Shown one piece after another: positions 23,095 through 36,865 of a stretch of DNA of 64,000 nt (position 1 is the first letter of the stretch; each line of letters starts with the position of its first letter). The position numbers were made by a program, and so were the translations under genes. Location of the stretch: assembly GCA_028752905.1 (NCBI GenBank), contig JAQNBH010000011.1, forward strand, positions 19,622,909 to 19,686,908, read 5' to 3'. This DNA is from Cladorhizidae sp. MBARI D1340-BT2. Its lineage: Eukaryota > Porifera > Demospongiae > Poecilosclerida > Cladorhizidae. The notes under the pieces are model-generated. The model was given only the letters and a program-made list of their open reading frames with translations, was not told the DNA's origin and did not search any database.

Positions 23095-24240
23095 AGCCAT
23101 GCACTCTGGTGTGCATCAACAATGAACTCTGGTGTGCATCAAGCCGTGAACTTTGGTGTGCATCAAGCCATGAATTCTGGTGGGTATCAAGCCAAGAACT
23201 CTGGTGTGTAGCAAGCCATGAACTCTGACTTGCAGCAAGCCATGAACTCTGGCGTGCATCAAGCCATATACTCTGGTGTGTATCAAGCTATGAACTCTTG
23301 TGTGTAACAAGACATGAACTCTTGTCTGTAGCAGCCATGAACTCTTTATCAAGCCATGAACTATGGTGTATCAAGCTATGAACACTGGTGTGTGTCAAGC
23401 CATCATATCTGGTGTGCATCAAGCCATGAACTCTGGTATGTATCAAGCTATTAACTCTGGTATGTAGCAAGACATGAACTCTGGTATGTATCTAGCTATG
23501 AACTCTGGGGTGTAGCAAAACATGAACTCTGGTGTGTAGCAAGACATGAACTCTGGTGTGTAGCAGTCACGAACTCTGTATCATGCCATAAACTCTGGTG
23601 TCTCAAGCCATGAACTCTGGTGTTTGTCAAGCCATGAACTCTGGTGTGCATCAAGCCATGAACTATGGTGTGCATCAAGCGATGAACAACTCTGGTGTAC
23701 ATCAAGCCATGAACTCTGGCATGCATCAACCCATGAACTCTGGTGTGCATCAAGCCATGAATTCTGGTATGCATCAAGCCATGAACTTTGGTGTGCATCA
23801 AGCTATGAACTCTGGTGGGTATCAAACCAAGAACTCTGGTGTGTAGCAAGCCATTAACTCTGACGTGCAGCAAGCCTTGAACTCTGGCATGCATCAAGCG
23901 ATAAACTCTGGTGTGTATCAAGCTATGAACTCTGGTGTGTAACAAGACATGAACTCTGGTGTGTATCAATCATGAACTCTGTTTCAAGCCATTAACTATG
24001 GTGTATCAAGCCATGAACTCTGGTTTGTGTCAAGCCATGAACTCTGGCATGCAGCAAGCCTTGAACTCTGGCATGCATCAAGCGATAAACTCTGGTGTGT
24101 ATCAAGCTATGAACTCTGGTGTGTAACAAGAAATGAACTCTGGTGTGTATCAATCATGAACTCTGTTTCAAGCCATGAATTCTAGTGTATCAAGCCATGA
24201 ACTCTGGTGTGTGTCAAGCCATGAACTATGGTGTGCATCC
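23095..24240. repeat. 1,146-bp tandem unit, copy 2
   Basis: Second copy of 21,949-23,094 at offset 1,146. It ends near the GCATCCAGCCATG monomer at about 24,240, where copy 1 is followed by GCACTCTGG and this copy by AACTCTGGTGAG. That monomer is therefore the crossover point of the tandem duplication. Confidence 0.92.
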
Positions 24241-26356
24241 AGCCATGAACTCTGGTGAGTATCACGCTATTAACTCTGGTTTGCATCAATCCATGAACTC
24301 TGGTGTGCATCAAGCCATGAAATCTGGTGTGCAGCAAGCGATGAACTCTATGAACTGTGGTGTGCATCAAGCCATGAATTCTAGTGTGTATCGAACTATG
24401 AACTCTGGTGTGTATCAAGCCTTGCACTCTGGTGTGCATCATGCTAAGAACTCTGGTGTGCTTCAAGCCATGAACTCTGGTGTGCATCAAGCCATGATCT
24501 AAGATGTGTATCAAGACATGAATTCTGGTGTCAGTAACCATGAACTCCATATCAAGCTATGCACTCTGGTGTGTATCAAGCCATGAACTCTGGTGGATAT
24601 CAAGATATGAACTCTGGTCTGTATCAAGCTATTAACTCTGTGGTGTAGCAAAACATGAACTCTGGTGTGTAGCAGTCATGAACTCTGTATTAAGCCATGA
24701 ATTCTGGTGTGTGTCAAGCCATGAAATCTGGTGTGCATCAAGCCATGAACTTTGGTGTGCATCAAGCCATGAACTATGGTGTGCATAAAGTCATGAACAA
24801 CTCTGGTGTATATCAAGCCATGAACTCTGGCGTGCATCAACCCATGAACTCTGTTGTGCATCAAGCCATGAAATCTGGTGTGCATCAAGCCATGAACTTT
24901 GGTTTGCATCAAGCCATGAACTCTGGTGTGTAGCAAGCCATGAACTCTGACGTGCAGCAAGCCATGAACTCTGGCATGTATCAAGCCATGAACTCTGGTG
25001 TTTCAAGCCATGAAATCTGGTGTGTAGTGAACTCTGATGTGTATCAAGCTATGAAATCTGGTGTGTAGCAAGACATGAACTCTGGTGTGCAGCAAGCCAT
25101 ACACTCTGGTATGGTTCAAGCCATGAAATTTGGTGTGCATCAAGCCAAGAACTCTGGTCGGTATGAAGCTATGAACTCTGGTGTGTAGCAAGCCATGAAC
25201 TCTGGCATGCAGCAAGCCATTAACTTTGGCATGCATCAAGCCATGAACTCAGGTGTGTATCAAGCTATGAATTCTGGGGTGTAGTAAAACATGAACTCTG
25301 GTGTGCATCAAGGCATGAACTCGGATGTGTATCAAGCTATGAACTCTGGTGTGTAGCAAGACATGTACTCTGGTGTATATCAGTCTCATGAACTCTGTAT
25401 CAAGCCATGAACTCTGGTGTCTTATGCCATTAATTCTGGAGTGTGTCAAGCCATGAACTCTGGTGTGCATCAACCAATGAACTCTGGTGTGCATCAAGCC
25501 ATGAACTCTGGTGTACATCAATCCATGAACTCTATTGTGTATCAAGCTATTAATTCTGGTTTGCATCAACCCATAAACTCTGGTGTGCACCAAGCCATTA
25601 ACTATGATGTGCATAATGCCATGAACTCTGGTGTGTAGCAAGCCATAAACTGCGTGCATCAAGCCATTAACTCTGGTGTGTATCAAGCTATGCATTCTGG
25701 TGTGTAGCAGTCATGAACTCTGATTCAAGCCATGAACTCTGGTGTGCAGCAAACCATGAACCCTGGTGTGTTAAGCGATGTACTCTGGTGTGTACCAAGC
25801 CATGAACTCTGGTATGCATCAAGCCATGAACACATGTGTACATCAAGCTATGAACACTGGAATGCAGCAAGCTATGAACTCTGATGTGTATTAAGCTATG
25901 AAATCTGGTGTGTAGTAAGACATGAACTCTGGTGTGCAGCAAGCCATAAACTCTGCTATGATTCAAGCCATGAAATTTGGTGTTCATCAAGCCAAGAACT
26001 CTGGTGGGTATGAAGCTATGAACTCTGGTGTGTAGCAAGCCATGAACTCTGCCTTGCAGCAAGCCATTAACTTTGGCATGCATCAAGCCATGAACTCACG
26101 TGTTTATCAAGCTATGAACTCTGGGGTGTGGCAAAACATGAACTCTAGTGTGTAGCAAGAAATGAACTCTGGTGTTGTGTAGCAGTCATGAACTCTGTAT
26201 CAAGCTGTTGTCTCAAGCCATGAACTCTGGTGTGTGTCAAGCCATGAACTCTGGTGTGCATCAAGCCATGAAATAAAGTGTGCATCAAGCCATGAACTCT
26301 GTTGCATATCAAGCCATGCACTCTGGTTTGCATCAACCCATGAACTCTGGTGTGCA
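23097..26356. repeat. 3.26-kb segment duplicated 4,588 bp downstream, copy 1
   Basis: Recurs at 27,685-30,944. The shared order includes the 9-bp internal duplication (ATGAACTCT then ATGAACTGT, 24,341-24,358), the GGTGGATATCAAGATATG monomer near 24,591, GTTTCAAGCCATGAAATC near 25,000, GCACCAAGCCATTAAC, AACTGCGTGC and the GGTGTTGTGTAGC monomer near 26,172. Near 24,670-24,730 the copies differ by one monomer lost and one gained, so the offset is restored. The match ends at 26,357 (C against T at 30,945). Confidence 0.9.
24341..24358. repeat. 9-bp internal duplication monomer
   Basis: ATGAACTCT is followed immediately by ATGAACTGT (ATGAACTCT in other copies), making a 33-bp monomer. It recurs near 28,929, 31,938, 32,668, 33,645, 33,891, 39,717, 39,965, 44,437, 44,681, 50,757, 53,467, 55,070, 60,463, 60,711 and 63,055, and is absent from the first 24 kb. 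It marks a satellite subfamily limited to the right two-thirds of the window. Confidence 0.88.
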
Positions 26357-27639
26357 CCAAGCCATTAGCTATGATGTGCATAATGCCATGAACTCTGGTG
26401 TGTAGCAAGCCATAAACTGCGTGCATCAAGCCATTAACTCTGGTGTGTATCAAGCTATGCATTCTGGTGTGTAGCAGTCATGAACTCTGTATCAAGCCAT
26501 GAACTCTGGTGTGCAGCAAACCATAAACCCTGGTGTGTTAAGTGATGTACTCTGGTGTGTACCAAGCCGTGAACTCTGGTATGCATCAAGCCATGAACAC
26601 ATGTGTACATCAAGCTATGAACACTGGAATGCAGCAAGCTATGAACTCTGATGTGTATTAAGCTATGAAATCTGGTGCGTAGTAAGACATGAACTCTGGT
26701 GTGCAGCAAGCCATAAACTCTGGTATGCTTCAAGCCATGAAATTTGGTGTGCATCAAGCCAACAACTCTGGTGGGTATGAAGCTATGAACTCTGGTATGT
26801 AGCAAGCCATGAACTCTGCCGTGCAGCAAGCCATTAACTTTGGCATGCATCAAGCCATGAACTCAGGTGTGTATCAAGCTATGAACTCTGGGGTGTAGTA
26901 AAACATGAACTCTGGTGTGTAGCAAGAAATGAACTCTGGTGTGTAGCAGTCATGAACTCTGTATCAAGCTGTTGTCTCAGGCCATGAACTCTGGTGTGTG
27001 TCAAGCCATGAACTCTGGTGTGCATCAAGCCATGAAATAAAGTGTGCATCAAGCCATGAACTCTGTTGCACATCAAGCCATGCACTCTGGTGTGCATCAA
27101 CAATGAACTCTGGTGTGCATCAAGCCATGAACTTTGGTGTGCATCAAGCCATGAATTCTGGTGGGTATCAAGCCAAGAACTCTGGTGTGTAGCAAGCCAT
27201 GAAATCTGACTTGCAGCAAGCCATGAACTCTGGCATGCATCAAGCCATATACTCTGGTGTGTATCAAGCTATGAACTCTTGTGTGTAACAAGACATGAAC
27301 TCTTGTCTGTAGCAGCCATGAACTCTTTATCAAGCCATGAACTATGGTGTATCAAGCCATGAACACTGGTGTGTGTCAAGCCATCATATCTGGTGTGCAT
27401 CAAGCCATGAACTCTGGTATGTATCAAGCTATTAACTCTGGTATGTAGCAAGACATGAACTCTGGTATGTATCTAGCTATGAACTCTGGGGTGTAGCAAA
27501 ACATGAACTCTGGTGTGTAGCAAGACATGAACTCTGGTGTGTAGCAGTCACGAACTCTGTATCATGCCATAAAGTCTGGTGTCTCAAGCCATGAACTCTG
27601 GTGTTTGTCAAGCCATGAACTCTGGTGTGCATCAAGCCA
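26329..27639. repeat. 1.31-kb segment, copy 2
   Basis: Duplicate of 21,202-22,512, inserted in register between the two 3.26-kb copies. It starts at the GGTTTGCATCAACCC monomer that closes the preceding 3.26-kb copy, so the joint between the two source segments falls in a shared monomer. Confidence 0.87.
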
Positions 27640-28198
27640 TGAAATAAAGTGTGCATCAAGCCATGAACTCTGTTGCACATCAAGCCATGCATTCTGGTGT
27701 GCATCAACAATGAACTCTGGTGTGCATCAAGCCGTGAACTTTGTTGTGCATCAAGCCATGAATTCTGGTGGGTATCAAGCCAAGAACTCTGGTGTGTAGC
27801 AAGCCATGAACTCTGACTTGCAGCAAGCCATGAACTCTGGCATGCATCAAGCCATATACTCTGGTGTGTATCAAGCTATGAACTCTTGTGTGTAACAAGA
27901 CATGAACTCTTGTCTGTAGCAGCCATGAACTCTTTATCAAGCCATGAACTATGGTGTATCAAGCCATGAACACTGGTGTGTGTCAAGCCATCATATCTGG
28001 TGTGCATCAAGCCATGAACTCTGGTATGTATCAAGCTATTAACTCTGGTATGTAGCAAGACATGAACTCTGGTATGTATCTAGCTATGAACTCTGGGGTG
28101 TAGCAAAACATGAACTCTGGTGTGTAGCAAGACATGAACTCTGGTGTGTAGCAGTCACGAACTCGGTATCATGCCATAAACTCTGGTGTCTCAAGCCA
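26985..28198. repeat. 607-bp tandem duplication (two units)
   Basis: Units are about 26,985-27,591 and 27,592-28,198. Both contain the AATAAA monomer (27,036-27,041 and 27,643-27,648), CAACAATG, TATACTCTGG, CATCATATCTGG and GCAGTCACGAAC. Private changes in the second include GCATTCTGG for GCACTCTGG and AACTTTGTTG for AACTTTGGTG. Confidence 0.9.
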
Positions 28199-30944
28199 TG
28201 AACTCTGGTGTTTGTCAAGCCATGAACTCTGGTGTGCATCAAGCCATGAACTATGGTGTGCATCAAGCGATGAACAACTCTGGAGTACATCAAGCCATGA
28301 ACTCTGGCATGCATCAACCCATGAACTCTGGTGTGCATCAAGCCATGAATTCTGGTATGCATCAAGCCATGAACTTTGGTGTGCATCAAGCTATGAACTC
28401 TGGTGGGTATCAAACCAAGAACTCTGGTGTGTAGCAAGCCATTAACTCTGACGTGCAGCAAGCCTTGAACTCTGGCATGCATCAAGCGATAAACTCTGGT
28501 GTGTATCAAGCTATGAACTCTGGTGTGTAACAAGACATGAACTCTGGTGTGTATCAATCATGAACTCTGTTTCAAGCCATTAACTATGGTGTATCAAGCC
28601 ATGAACTCTGGTTTGTGTCAAGCCATGAACTCTGGCATGCAGCAAGCCTTGAACTCTGGCATGCATCAAGCGATAAACTCTGGTGTGTATCAAGCTATGA
28701 ACTCTGGTGTGTAACAAGACATGAACTCTGGTGTGTATCAATCATGAACTCTGTTTCAAGCCATGAATTCTGGTGTATCAAGCCATGAACTCTGGTGTGT
28801 GTCAAGCCATGAACTCTGGTGTGCATCCAGCCATGAACTCTGGTGAGTATCACGCTATTAACTCTGGTGTGCATCAATCCATGAACTCTGGTGTGCATCA
28901 AGCCATGAAATCTGGTGTGCAGCAAGCGATGAACTCTATGAACTGTGGTGTGCATCAAGCCATGAATTCTAGTGTGTATCGAACTATGAACTCTGGTGTG
29001 TATCAAGCCTTGCACTCTGGTGTGCATCATGCCAAGAACTCTGGTGTGCTTCAAGCCATGAACTCTGGTGTGCATCAAGCCATGATCTATGGTGTGTATC
29101 AAGACATGAATTCTGGTGTCAGTAACCATGAATTCCATATCAAGCTATGCACTCTGGTGTGTATCAAGCCATGAACTCTGGTGGATATCAAGATATGAAC
29201 TCTGGTCTGTATCAAGCTATTAACTCTGTGGTGTAGCAAAACATGAACTCTGGTGTGTAGCAAGTCATGAACTCTGGTGTGTAGCAGTCATGAACTCTGT
29301 ATTAAGCCATGAACTCTGGTGTGCATCAAGCCATGAACTTTGGTGTGCATCAAGCCATGAACTATGGTGTGCATAAAGTCATGAACAACTCTGGTATATA
29401 TCAAGCCATGAACTCTGGCGTGCATCAACCCATGAACTCTGTTGTGCATCAAGCCATGAAATCTGGTGTGCATCAAGCCATGAACTTTGGTTTGCATCAA
29501 GCCATGAACTCTGGTGTGTAGCAAGCCATGAACTCTGACGTGCAGCAAGCCATATACTCTGGCATGTATCAAGCCATGAACTCTGGTGTTTCAAGCCATG
29601 AAATCTGGTGTGTAGTGAACTCTGATGTGTATCAAGCTATGAAATCTGGTCTGTAGCAAGACATGAACTCTGGTGTGCAGCAAGCCATACACTCTGGTAT
29701 GGTTCAAGCCATGAAATTTGGTGTGCATCAAGCCAAGAACTCTGGTCGGTATGAAGCTATGAACTCTGGTGTGTAGCAAGCCATGAACTCTGGCATGCAG
29801 CAAGCCATTAACTTTGGCATGCATCAAGCCATGAACTCAGGTGTGTATCAAGCTATGAATTCTGGGGTGTAGTAAAACATGAACTCTGGTGTGCATCAAG
29901 GCATGAACTCGGATGTGTATCAAGCTATGAACTCTGGTGTGTAGCAAAACATGTACTCTGGTGTATATCAGTCTCATGAACTCTGTATCAAGCCATGAAC
30001 TCTGGTGTCTTATGCCATTAATTCTGGAGTGTGTCAAGCCATGAACTCTGGTGTGCATCAACCAATGAACTCTGGTGTGCATCAAGCCATGAACTCTGGT
30101 GTACATCAATCCATGAACTCTATTGTGTATCAAGCTATTAATTCTGGTTTGCATCAACCCATAAACTCTGGTGTGCACCAAGCCATTAACTATGATGTGC
30201 ATAATGCCATGAACTCTGGTGTGTAGCAAGCCATAAACTGCGTGCATCAAGCCATTAACTCTGGTGTGTATCAAGCTATGCATTCTGGTGTGTAGCAGTC
30301 ATGAACTCTGATTCAAGCCATGAACTCTGGTGTGCAGCAAACCATGAACCCTGGTGTGTTAAGCGATGTACTCTGGTGTGTACCAAGCCATGAACTCTGG
30401 TATGCATCAAGCCATGAACACATGTGTACATCAAGCTATGAACACTGGAATGCAGCAAGCTATGAACTCTGATGTGTATTAAGCTATGAAATCTGGTGTG
30501 TAGTAAGACATGAACTCTGGTGTGCAGCAAGCCATAAACTCTGCTATGATTCAAGCCATGAAATTTGGTGTTCATCAAGCCAAGAACTCTGGTGGGTATG
30601 AAGCTATGAACTCTGGTGTGTAGCAAGCCATGAACTCTGCCTTGCAGCAAGCCATTAACTTTGGCATGCATCAAGCCATGAACTCACGTGTTTATCAAGC
30701 TATGAACTCTGGGGTGTGACAAAACATGAACTCTGGTGTGTAGCAAGAAATGAACTCTGGTGTTGTGTAGCAGTCATGAACTCTGTATCAAGCTGTTGTC
30801 TCAAGCCATGAACTCTGGTGTGTGTCAAGCCATGAACTCTGGTGTGCATCAAGCCATGAAATAAAGTGTGCATCAAGCCATGAACTCTGTTGCACATCAA
30901 GCCATGCACTCTGGTTTGCATCAACCCATGAACTCTGGTGTGCA
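27685..30944. repeat. 3.26-kb segment, copy 2
   Basis: Duplicate of 23,097-26,356. Its left end lies inside the 607-bp tandem duplication and it carries its own changes: GTGATCTATGG against GTGATCTAAGA of copy 1 near 29,080, and GGTCTGTAGC near 29,648 against GGTGTGTAGC. Confidence 0.9.
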
Positions 30945-32782
30945 TCAACAATGAACTCTGGTGTGCATCAAGCCGTGAACTTTGGTGTGCATCAAGCCAT
31001 GAATTCTGGTGGGTATCAAGCCAAGAACTCTGGTGTGTAGCAAGCCATGAACTCCCACTTGCAGCAAGGCATGAACTCTGGCATGCATCAAGCCATATAC
31101 TCTGGTGTGTATCAAGCTATGAACTCTTGTGTGTAACAAGAAATGAACTCTGGTCTGTAGCAGCCATGAACTCTTTATCAAGTCATGAACTATGGTGTAT
31201 CAAGCCATGAACACTGGTGTGTGTCAAGCCATCATATCTGGTGTGCATCAAGCCATGAACTCTGGTATGTACCAAGCTATTAACTCTGGTATGTAGCAAG
31301 ACATGAACACTGGTATGTATCGAGCTATGAACTCTGGGGTGTAGCAAAACATGAACTCTGGTGTGTAGCCAGACATGAACTCTGGTGTGTAGCAGTCACG
31401 AACTCTGTATCATGCCATAAACTCATGTGTCTCAAGCCATGAACTCTGGTGTTTGTCAAGCCATGAACTTTGGTGTGCATCAAGCCATGAACTATGGTGT
31501 GCATCAAGCCATGAACAACTCTGGTGTACATCAAGCCATGAACTCTGGCATGCATCAACCCATGAACTCTGGTGTGCATCAAGCCATGAACTTTGGTGGG
31601 TATCAAGCCAAGAACTCTGGTGTGTAGCAAGCCATTAACTCTGACGTGCAGCAAGCCTTGAACTCTGGCATGCATCAAGCGATAAACTCTGGTGTGTATC
31701 AAGCTATGAACTCTGGTGTGTAACAAGACATGAACTCTGGTGTGTATCAATCATGAACTCTGTTTCAAGCCATGAACTCTGGTGTATCAAGCCATGAACT
31801 CTGGTGTGTGTCAAGCCATGAACTCTGGTGTGCATCCTGCCAATAACTCTGGTGTGTATCATGCTATTAACTCTGGTGTGCATCAATCCATGAACTCTGG
31901 TGTGCATCAAGCCATGAAATCTGGTGTGCAGCAAGCGATGAACTCTATGAACTCTGGTGTGCATCAAACCATGTACTCTGGTGTGTAGCAAGCCATGAAC
32001 TCTGATGTGCAGCAAGCCATGAACTCTGGCATGTATCAAGCCATGAACTCTGGTGTTTCAAGCCATGAAATCATGAACTCTGGAGTGCATCAAGCCATGA
32101 ACTCTGGCGTGCAGCAAGCCATTAACTTTGGCATGCATCAAGCCATGAACTCAGGTGTGTATCAAGCTATGAACTCTGGGGTGTAGTAAAACATGAACTC
32201 TGGTGTGCATCAAGGCATGAACTCGGATTTGTATCAAGCTAAGAACTCTGGTGTGTAGCAAGACATGCACTCTGGTGTATATCAGTCATGATCTCTGTAT
32301 CAAGCCATGAACTCTGGTGTCTTATGCCATGAATTCTGGAGTGTGTCAAGCAATGAACTCTTGTGTGCATCAAGCCAAGAACAACTCTAGTGTACATCAA
32401 GTCATGAACTGTGGTGTGCATCAACCCATGAACTCTCGTGTGCATCAAGCCATAAACTATGGTGTGCATCAAGCCATGAACTTTGGTTTGCATCAAGCCA
32501 TGAACTCTGGTGGGTATCAAGCCATGAACTCTGTTGTGTGTCAAGCCATGAACTCTGGTGTGCATCCAGCCATGAACTCTGGTGTGTATCACGCTATTAA
32601 CTCTGGTGTGCATCAATCCATGAACTCTGGTGTGCATTAAGCCATGAAATCTGGTGTGCAGCAAGCGATGAACACTATGAACTGTGGTGTGCATCAAGCC
32701 ATGAATTCTGGTGTGTATCGAACTATGAATTCTGGTGTGTATCAAGCCTTGCACTCTGGTGTGCATCATGCCAAGAACTCAT
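30945..32782. repeat. Mosaic satellite segment
   Basis: Pieces of neighbouring HORs in new order: a shortened AACAACTCTGG block (31,430-31,630), two 9-bp-duplication monomers (near 31,938 and 32,668), and a stretch of about 32,100-32,520 that matches the start of the 1.7-kb HOR family (GAACTCGGATTTG, TCTTATGCC, AACAACTCTAG). No gene or mobile element is visible. Confidence 0.8.
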
Positions 32783-34140
32783 GTGTGCATCAAGGCATGA
32801 ACTCGGATGTGTATCAAGCTATGAACTCTGGTGTGTAGCAAGACATGCACTCTGGTGTATATCAGTCATGAACTCTGTATCAAGCCATGAACTCTGGTGT
32901 CTTATGCCATGAATTCTGGAGTGTGTCAAGCCATGAACTCTGGTGTGCATCAACCAATGAACTCTGGTGTGCATCAAGCAATGAACTCTTGTGTGCATCA
33001 AGCCAAGAACAACTCTAGTGTACATCAAGTCATGAACTGTGGTGTGCATCAACCCATGAACTCTCGTGTGCATCAAGCCATGAACTATGGTGTGCATCAA
33101 GCCATGAACTTTGGTTTGCATCAAGCCATGAACTCTGGTGGGTATCAAGCCATGAACTATGGTGTGTAGCAAGCCATGAATTCTGAAGTGCAGCAAGCCA
33201 TGAAGTTTGGCATGCATCAAGCAATAAACTCTGGTGTGTATCAAGCTATGAACTTTGGTGGTTAGGAAGTCATGAACTCTGGTGTGTACCAGTCATGAAC
33301 TCTGTATCAAGCCATGAACTCAGGTGTATCAAGCTATGAACTCTGGTGTGGGTCAAGCCATGAACTCTGGTGTGCATCAAGCCATAAACTCTGGTGTGTA
33401 TCAAGCTATGAACTCTGTTGTGTAACAAGACATGAACTCTGGTGTGTAGCAATCATGGAACTCTGTTTCAAGCCATGAACTCTGGTGTGTGTCAAGCCAT
33501 GAACTCTGGTGTGCATCCAGCCATGAACTCTGGTATGTATCAAGCTATTAACTCTGGTGTGCATCAATCCATGAACTCTGGTATGCATCAATCCATGAAC
33601 TCTGGTGTGCATCAAGCCATGAAATCTGGTGTGCAGCAAGCGATGAACTCTATGAACTCTGGTGTGCATCAAACCATGAATTCTGGTGTGTATCGAACTA
33701 TGAACTCTGGTGTGTATCAACCTTGCACTCTGGTGTGCATCATGCCAAGAACTCTGGTGTGCCTCAAGCCATGAACTCTGGTGTGCATAAAGCCATGAAC
33801 TCGGGTGTGCTTATAACCATAAACTCTGGTGTGCATCAAGCTATGAACTCGGGTGTGCATCAAGCCATGACTTCGGGTGGGCAGCAAGCGATGAACTCTA
33901 TGAACTCTGGTGTGCATCAAGCCATGAACTATGGTGTGTATCAAGACATGAATTCTGGTGTCAGTAACCATGAACTCCGTAACAAGCTATGCACTCTGGT
34001 GTGTATCAAGCCATGAACTCTGGTGGATATCAAGATATGAACTCTGGTCTGTATCAAGCTATTAACTCTGTGGTGTAGCAAAACATGAACTCTGGTTTGT
34101 AGCAAGTCATGAACTCTGGTGTGTAGCAGTCATGAACTCT
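32783..34140. repeat. 1.36-kb segment with a distant copy at 59.7-61.0 kb
   Basis: Matches 59,651-60,960 at an offset of 26,868, falling to 26,820 after about 33.6 kb because the distant copy lacks two monomers (48 bp). Shared rare markers include TAGGAAGTCATG, GCAATCATGGAAC, CAACCTTGCACTC, GACTTCGGGTGGGC and AACTCCGTAAC. Its left half is also related to 49,948-50,570 and 52,658-53,280. Confidence 0.88.
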
Positions 34141-35429
34141 GCATTAAGCCATGAACTCTGGTGTGTGTCAAGCCATGAACTCTGGTGTGCATCAAGTCAA
34201 TGAACTTTGGTGTGCATCAAGCCATGAACTATGGTGTGCATCAAGCCATGAACAACTCTGGTGTATATCAAGCCATGAACTCTGGCATGCATCAACCCAT
34301 GAACTCTGGTGTGCATCAAGCCATGAACTTTAGTTTGCATCAAGCCATGAACTCTGGTGTGTAGCAAGCCATGAACTCTGACGTGCAGCAAGCCATGAAC
34401 TCTGGCATGTATCAAGCCATGAACTCTGGTGTTTCAAGCCATGAAATCTGGTGTGTAGCAAGACATGAACTCTGGTGTGCATCAAGCCATGAACTCGGGT
34501 GTGCAACAAGCCATGAACTCTAGTTTGCATCAAGCCATGAACACATGTGTACATCAAGCTATGAACACTGGAATGCAGCAACCTATGAACTCTGATGTGT
34601 ATCAAGCTATGAACACGGGTGTGTAGCAAGACATGCACTCTGGTGTCTTATGCCATGAAATCTGGAGTGTGTCAAGCCATGAACTCTGGTGTGCATCAAC
34701 CAATGAACTCTGGTGTGCATCAAGCCATGAACTCTGGTGTGCATCAAGCCATGAACTCTATTGTGTATCAAGCTATTAACTCTGGTTTGCATCAACCCAT
34801 GAACTCTGGTGTGCACCAAGCCATTAACTATGATGTGCATAATGCCATGAACTCTGGTGTGTAGCAAGCCATAAACTGCGTGCATCAAGCCATTAACTCT
34901 GGTGTGTATCAAGCTATGCATTCTGGTGTGTAGCAGTCATGAACTCTGTATCAAGCCATGAACTCTGGTGTGCAGCAAACCATGAACCCTGGTGTGTTAA
35001 GCCATGTACTCTGGTGTGTACCAAGCCATGAACTCTGGTATGCATCAAGCCATGAAAACATGTTTACACATCAAGCTATGAACACTGGAATGCAGCAAGC
35101 TATGAACTCTGATGTGTATTAAGCTATGAAATCTGGTGTGTAGTAAGACATGAACTCTGGTGTGCAGCAAGCCAAGAACTCTGGTGGGTATGAAGCTATG
35201 AACTCTGGTGTGTAGCAAGCCATGAACTCTGGCATGCAGCAAGCCATTAACTTTGGCATGCATCAAGCCATGAACTCAGGTGTGTATCAAGCTATGAACT
35301 CTGGGGTGTAGTAAAACATGAACTCTGGTGTGTAGCAAGGCATGAACTCGGATGTGTATCAAGCTATGAACTCAGGTATGTAGCAAGACATGCACTCTGG
35401 TGTATATCAGTCTCATGAGCTCTGTATCA
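34141..35429. repeat. Mosaic segment related to 41-42 kb
   Basis: About 34,205-35,000 follows the same monomer order as 41.2-42.0 kb (offset 7,006-7,030, one monomer different) and therefore its HOR copies at 46 and 56 kb. Further right a deletion joins GCAGCAAGCC to AAGAACTCTGG near 35,170, so the GGTATGCTTC and AATTTGG monomers are absent. GAAAACATGTTTACAC near 35,054 is a damaged ACACATGTGT monomer. Confidence 0.8.
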
Positions 35430-36865
35430 AGCCATGAACTCTGGTGTCTTATGCCATGAATTCAGGAGTGTGTCAAGCCATGAACTCTGGTGTGCATCAA
35501 CCAATGAACTCTGGTGTGCATCAAGCCTTGAACTCTGGTGTGCATCAAGCCATGAACTCTATTGTGTATCAAGCTATTAACTCTGATTTGCATCAACCCA
35601 TGAACTCTGGTGTGCACCAAGCCATTAACTATGATGTGCATAATGCCATGAACTCTGGTGTGTAGCAAGCCATAAACTGCGTGCATCAAGCCATTAACTC
35701 TGGTGTGTATCAAGCTATGCATTCTGCTGTGTAGCAGTCATGAACTCTGTATCAAGCCATGAACTCTGGTGTGCAGCAAACCATGAACCCTGGTGTGTTA
35801 AGCCATGTACTCTGGTGTGTACTATGCATCAAGCCATGAACACATGTGTACATCAAGCTATGAACACTGGTGTGCAGCAAGCTATGAACTCTGATGTGTA
35901 TTAAGATATGAAATATGGTGTGTAGCAAGCCATGAACTCTGGCGTGCAGTAAGCCATTAACTTTGGCATGCATCAAGCCATGAACTCAGGTGTGTATCAA
36001 GCTATGCACTCTGGGGTGTAGTAAAACATGAACTCTGGTGTGTAGCAAGAAATGAACTCTGGTGTGTAGCAGTCATGAACTCTGTATCAAGCTGTTGTCT
36101 CAAGCCATGAACTCTGGTGTGTGTCAAGCCATGAACTCTGGTGTGCATCAAGCCATGAAATAAAGTGTGCATCAAGCCATGAACTCTGTTGCACATCAAG
36201 CCATGCACTCTGGTGTGCATCAACCCATGAACTCTGGTGTGCATCAACAATGAACTCTGGTGTGCATCAAGCCATGAACTTTGGTGTGCATCAAGCCATG
36301 AATTCTGGTGGGTATCAAGCCAAGAACTCTGGTGTGTAGCAAGCCATGAACTCTGACTTGCAGCAAGCCATGAACTCTGGCATGGATCAAGCCATATACT
36401 CTGGTGTGTATCAAGCTATGAACTCTTGTGTGTAACAAGACATGAACTCTGGTCTGTAGAAGCCATGAAATCTTTATCAAGCCATGAACTATGGTGTAAC
36501 AAGCCATGAACACTGGTGTGTGTCAAGCCATCATATCTGGTGTGCATCAAGCCATGAACTCTGGTATGTATCAAGCTATTAACTCTGGTATGTAGCAAGA
36601 CATGAACTCTGGTATGTATCGAGCTATGAAGACTGGGGTGTAGCAAAACATGAACTCTGGTGTGCAGCAAACCATGAACCCTGGTGTGTTAAGACCAAGC
36701 CATGAACTCTGGTATGCATCAAGCCATGAACACATGTGTACATCAAGCTATGAACACTGGAATGCAGCAAGCTATGAACTCTGATGTGTATTAAGCTATG
36801 AAATCTGGTGTGTAGTAAGACATGAACTCTGGTGTGCATCAAGCCAAGAACTCTGGTGGGTATGA
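35430..36865. repeat. 1,436-bp tandem unit, copy 1
   Basis: Runs from the TCTTATGCC monomer to the next TCTTATGCC monomer. It includes GCACCAAGCCATTAAC, AACTGCGTGC, AATAAA (36,159-36,164), CAACAATG and TATACTCTGG. Near 35,930 it lacks 120 bp (five monomers) present in copy 2. Confidence 0.88.

Noticed and set aside
33868..33900. CENP-B box in the GACTTCGGGTGGGC monomer
   Set aside because: It has TTCG and GGG but not the spacing and core of the CENP-B box (TTCG, four bases, A, two bases, CGGG), and it occurs only a few times in 64 kb.
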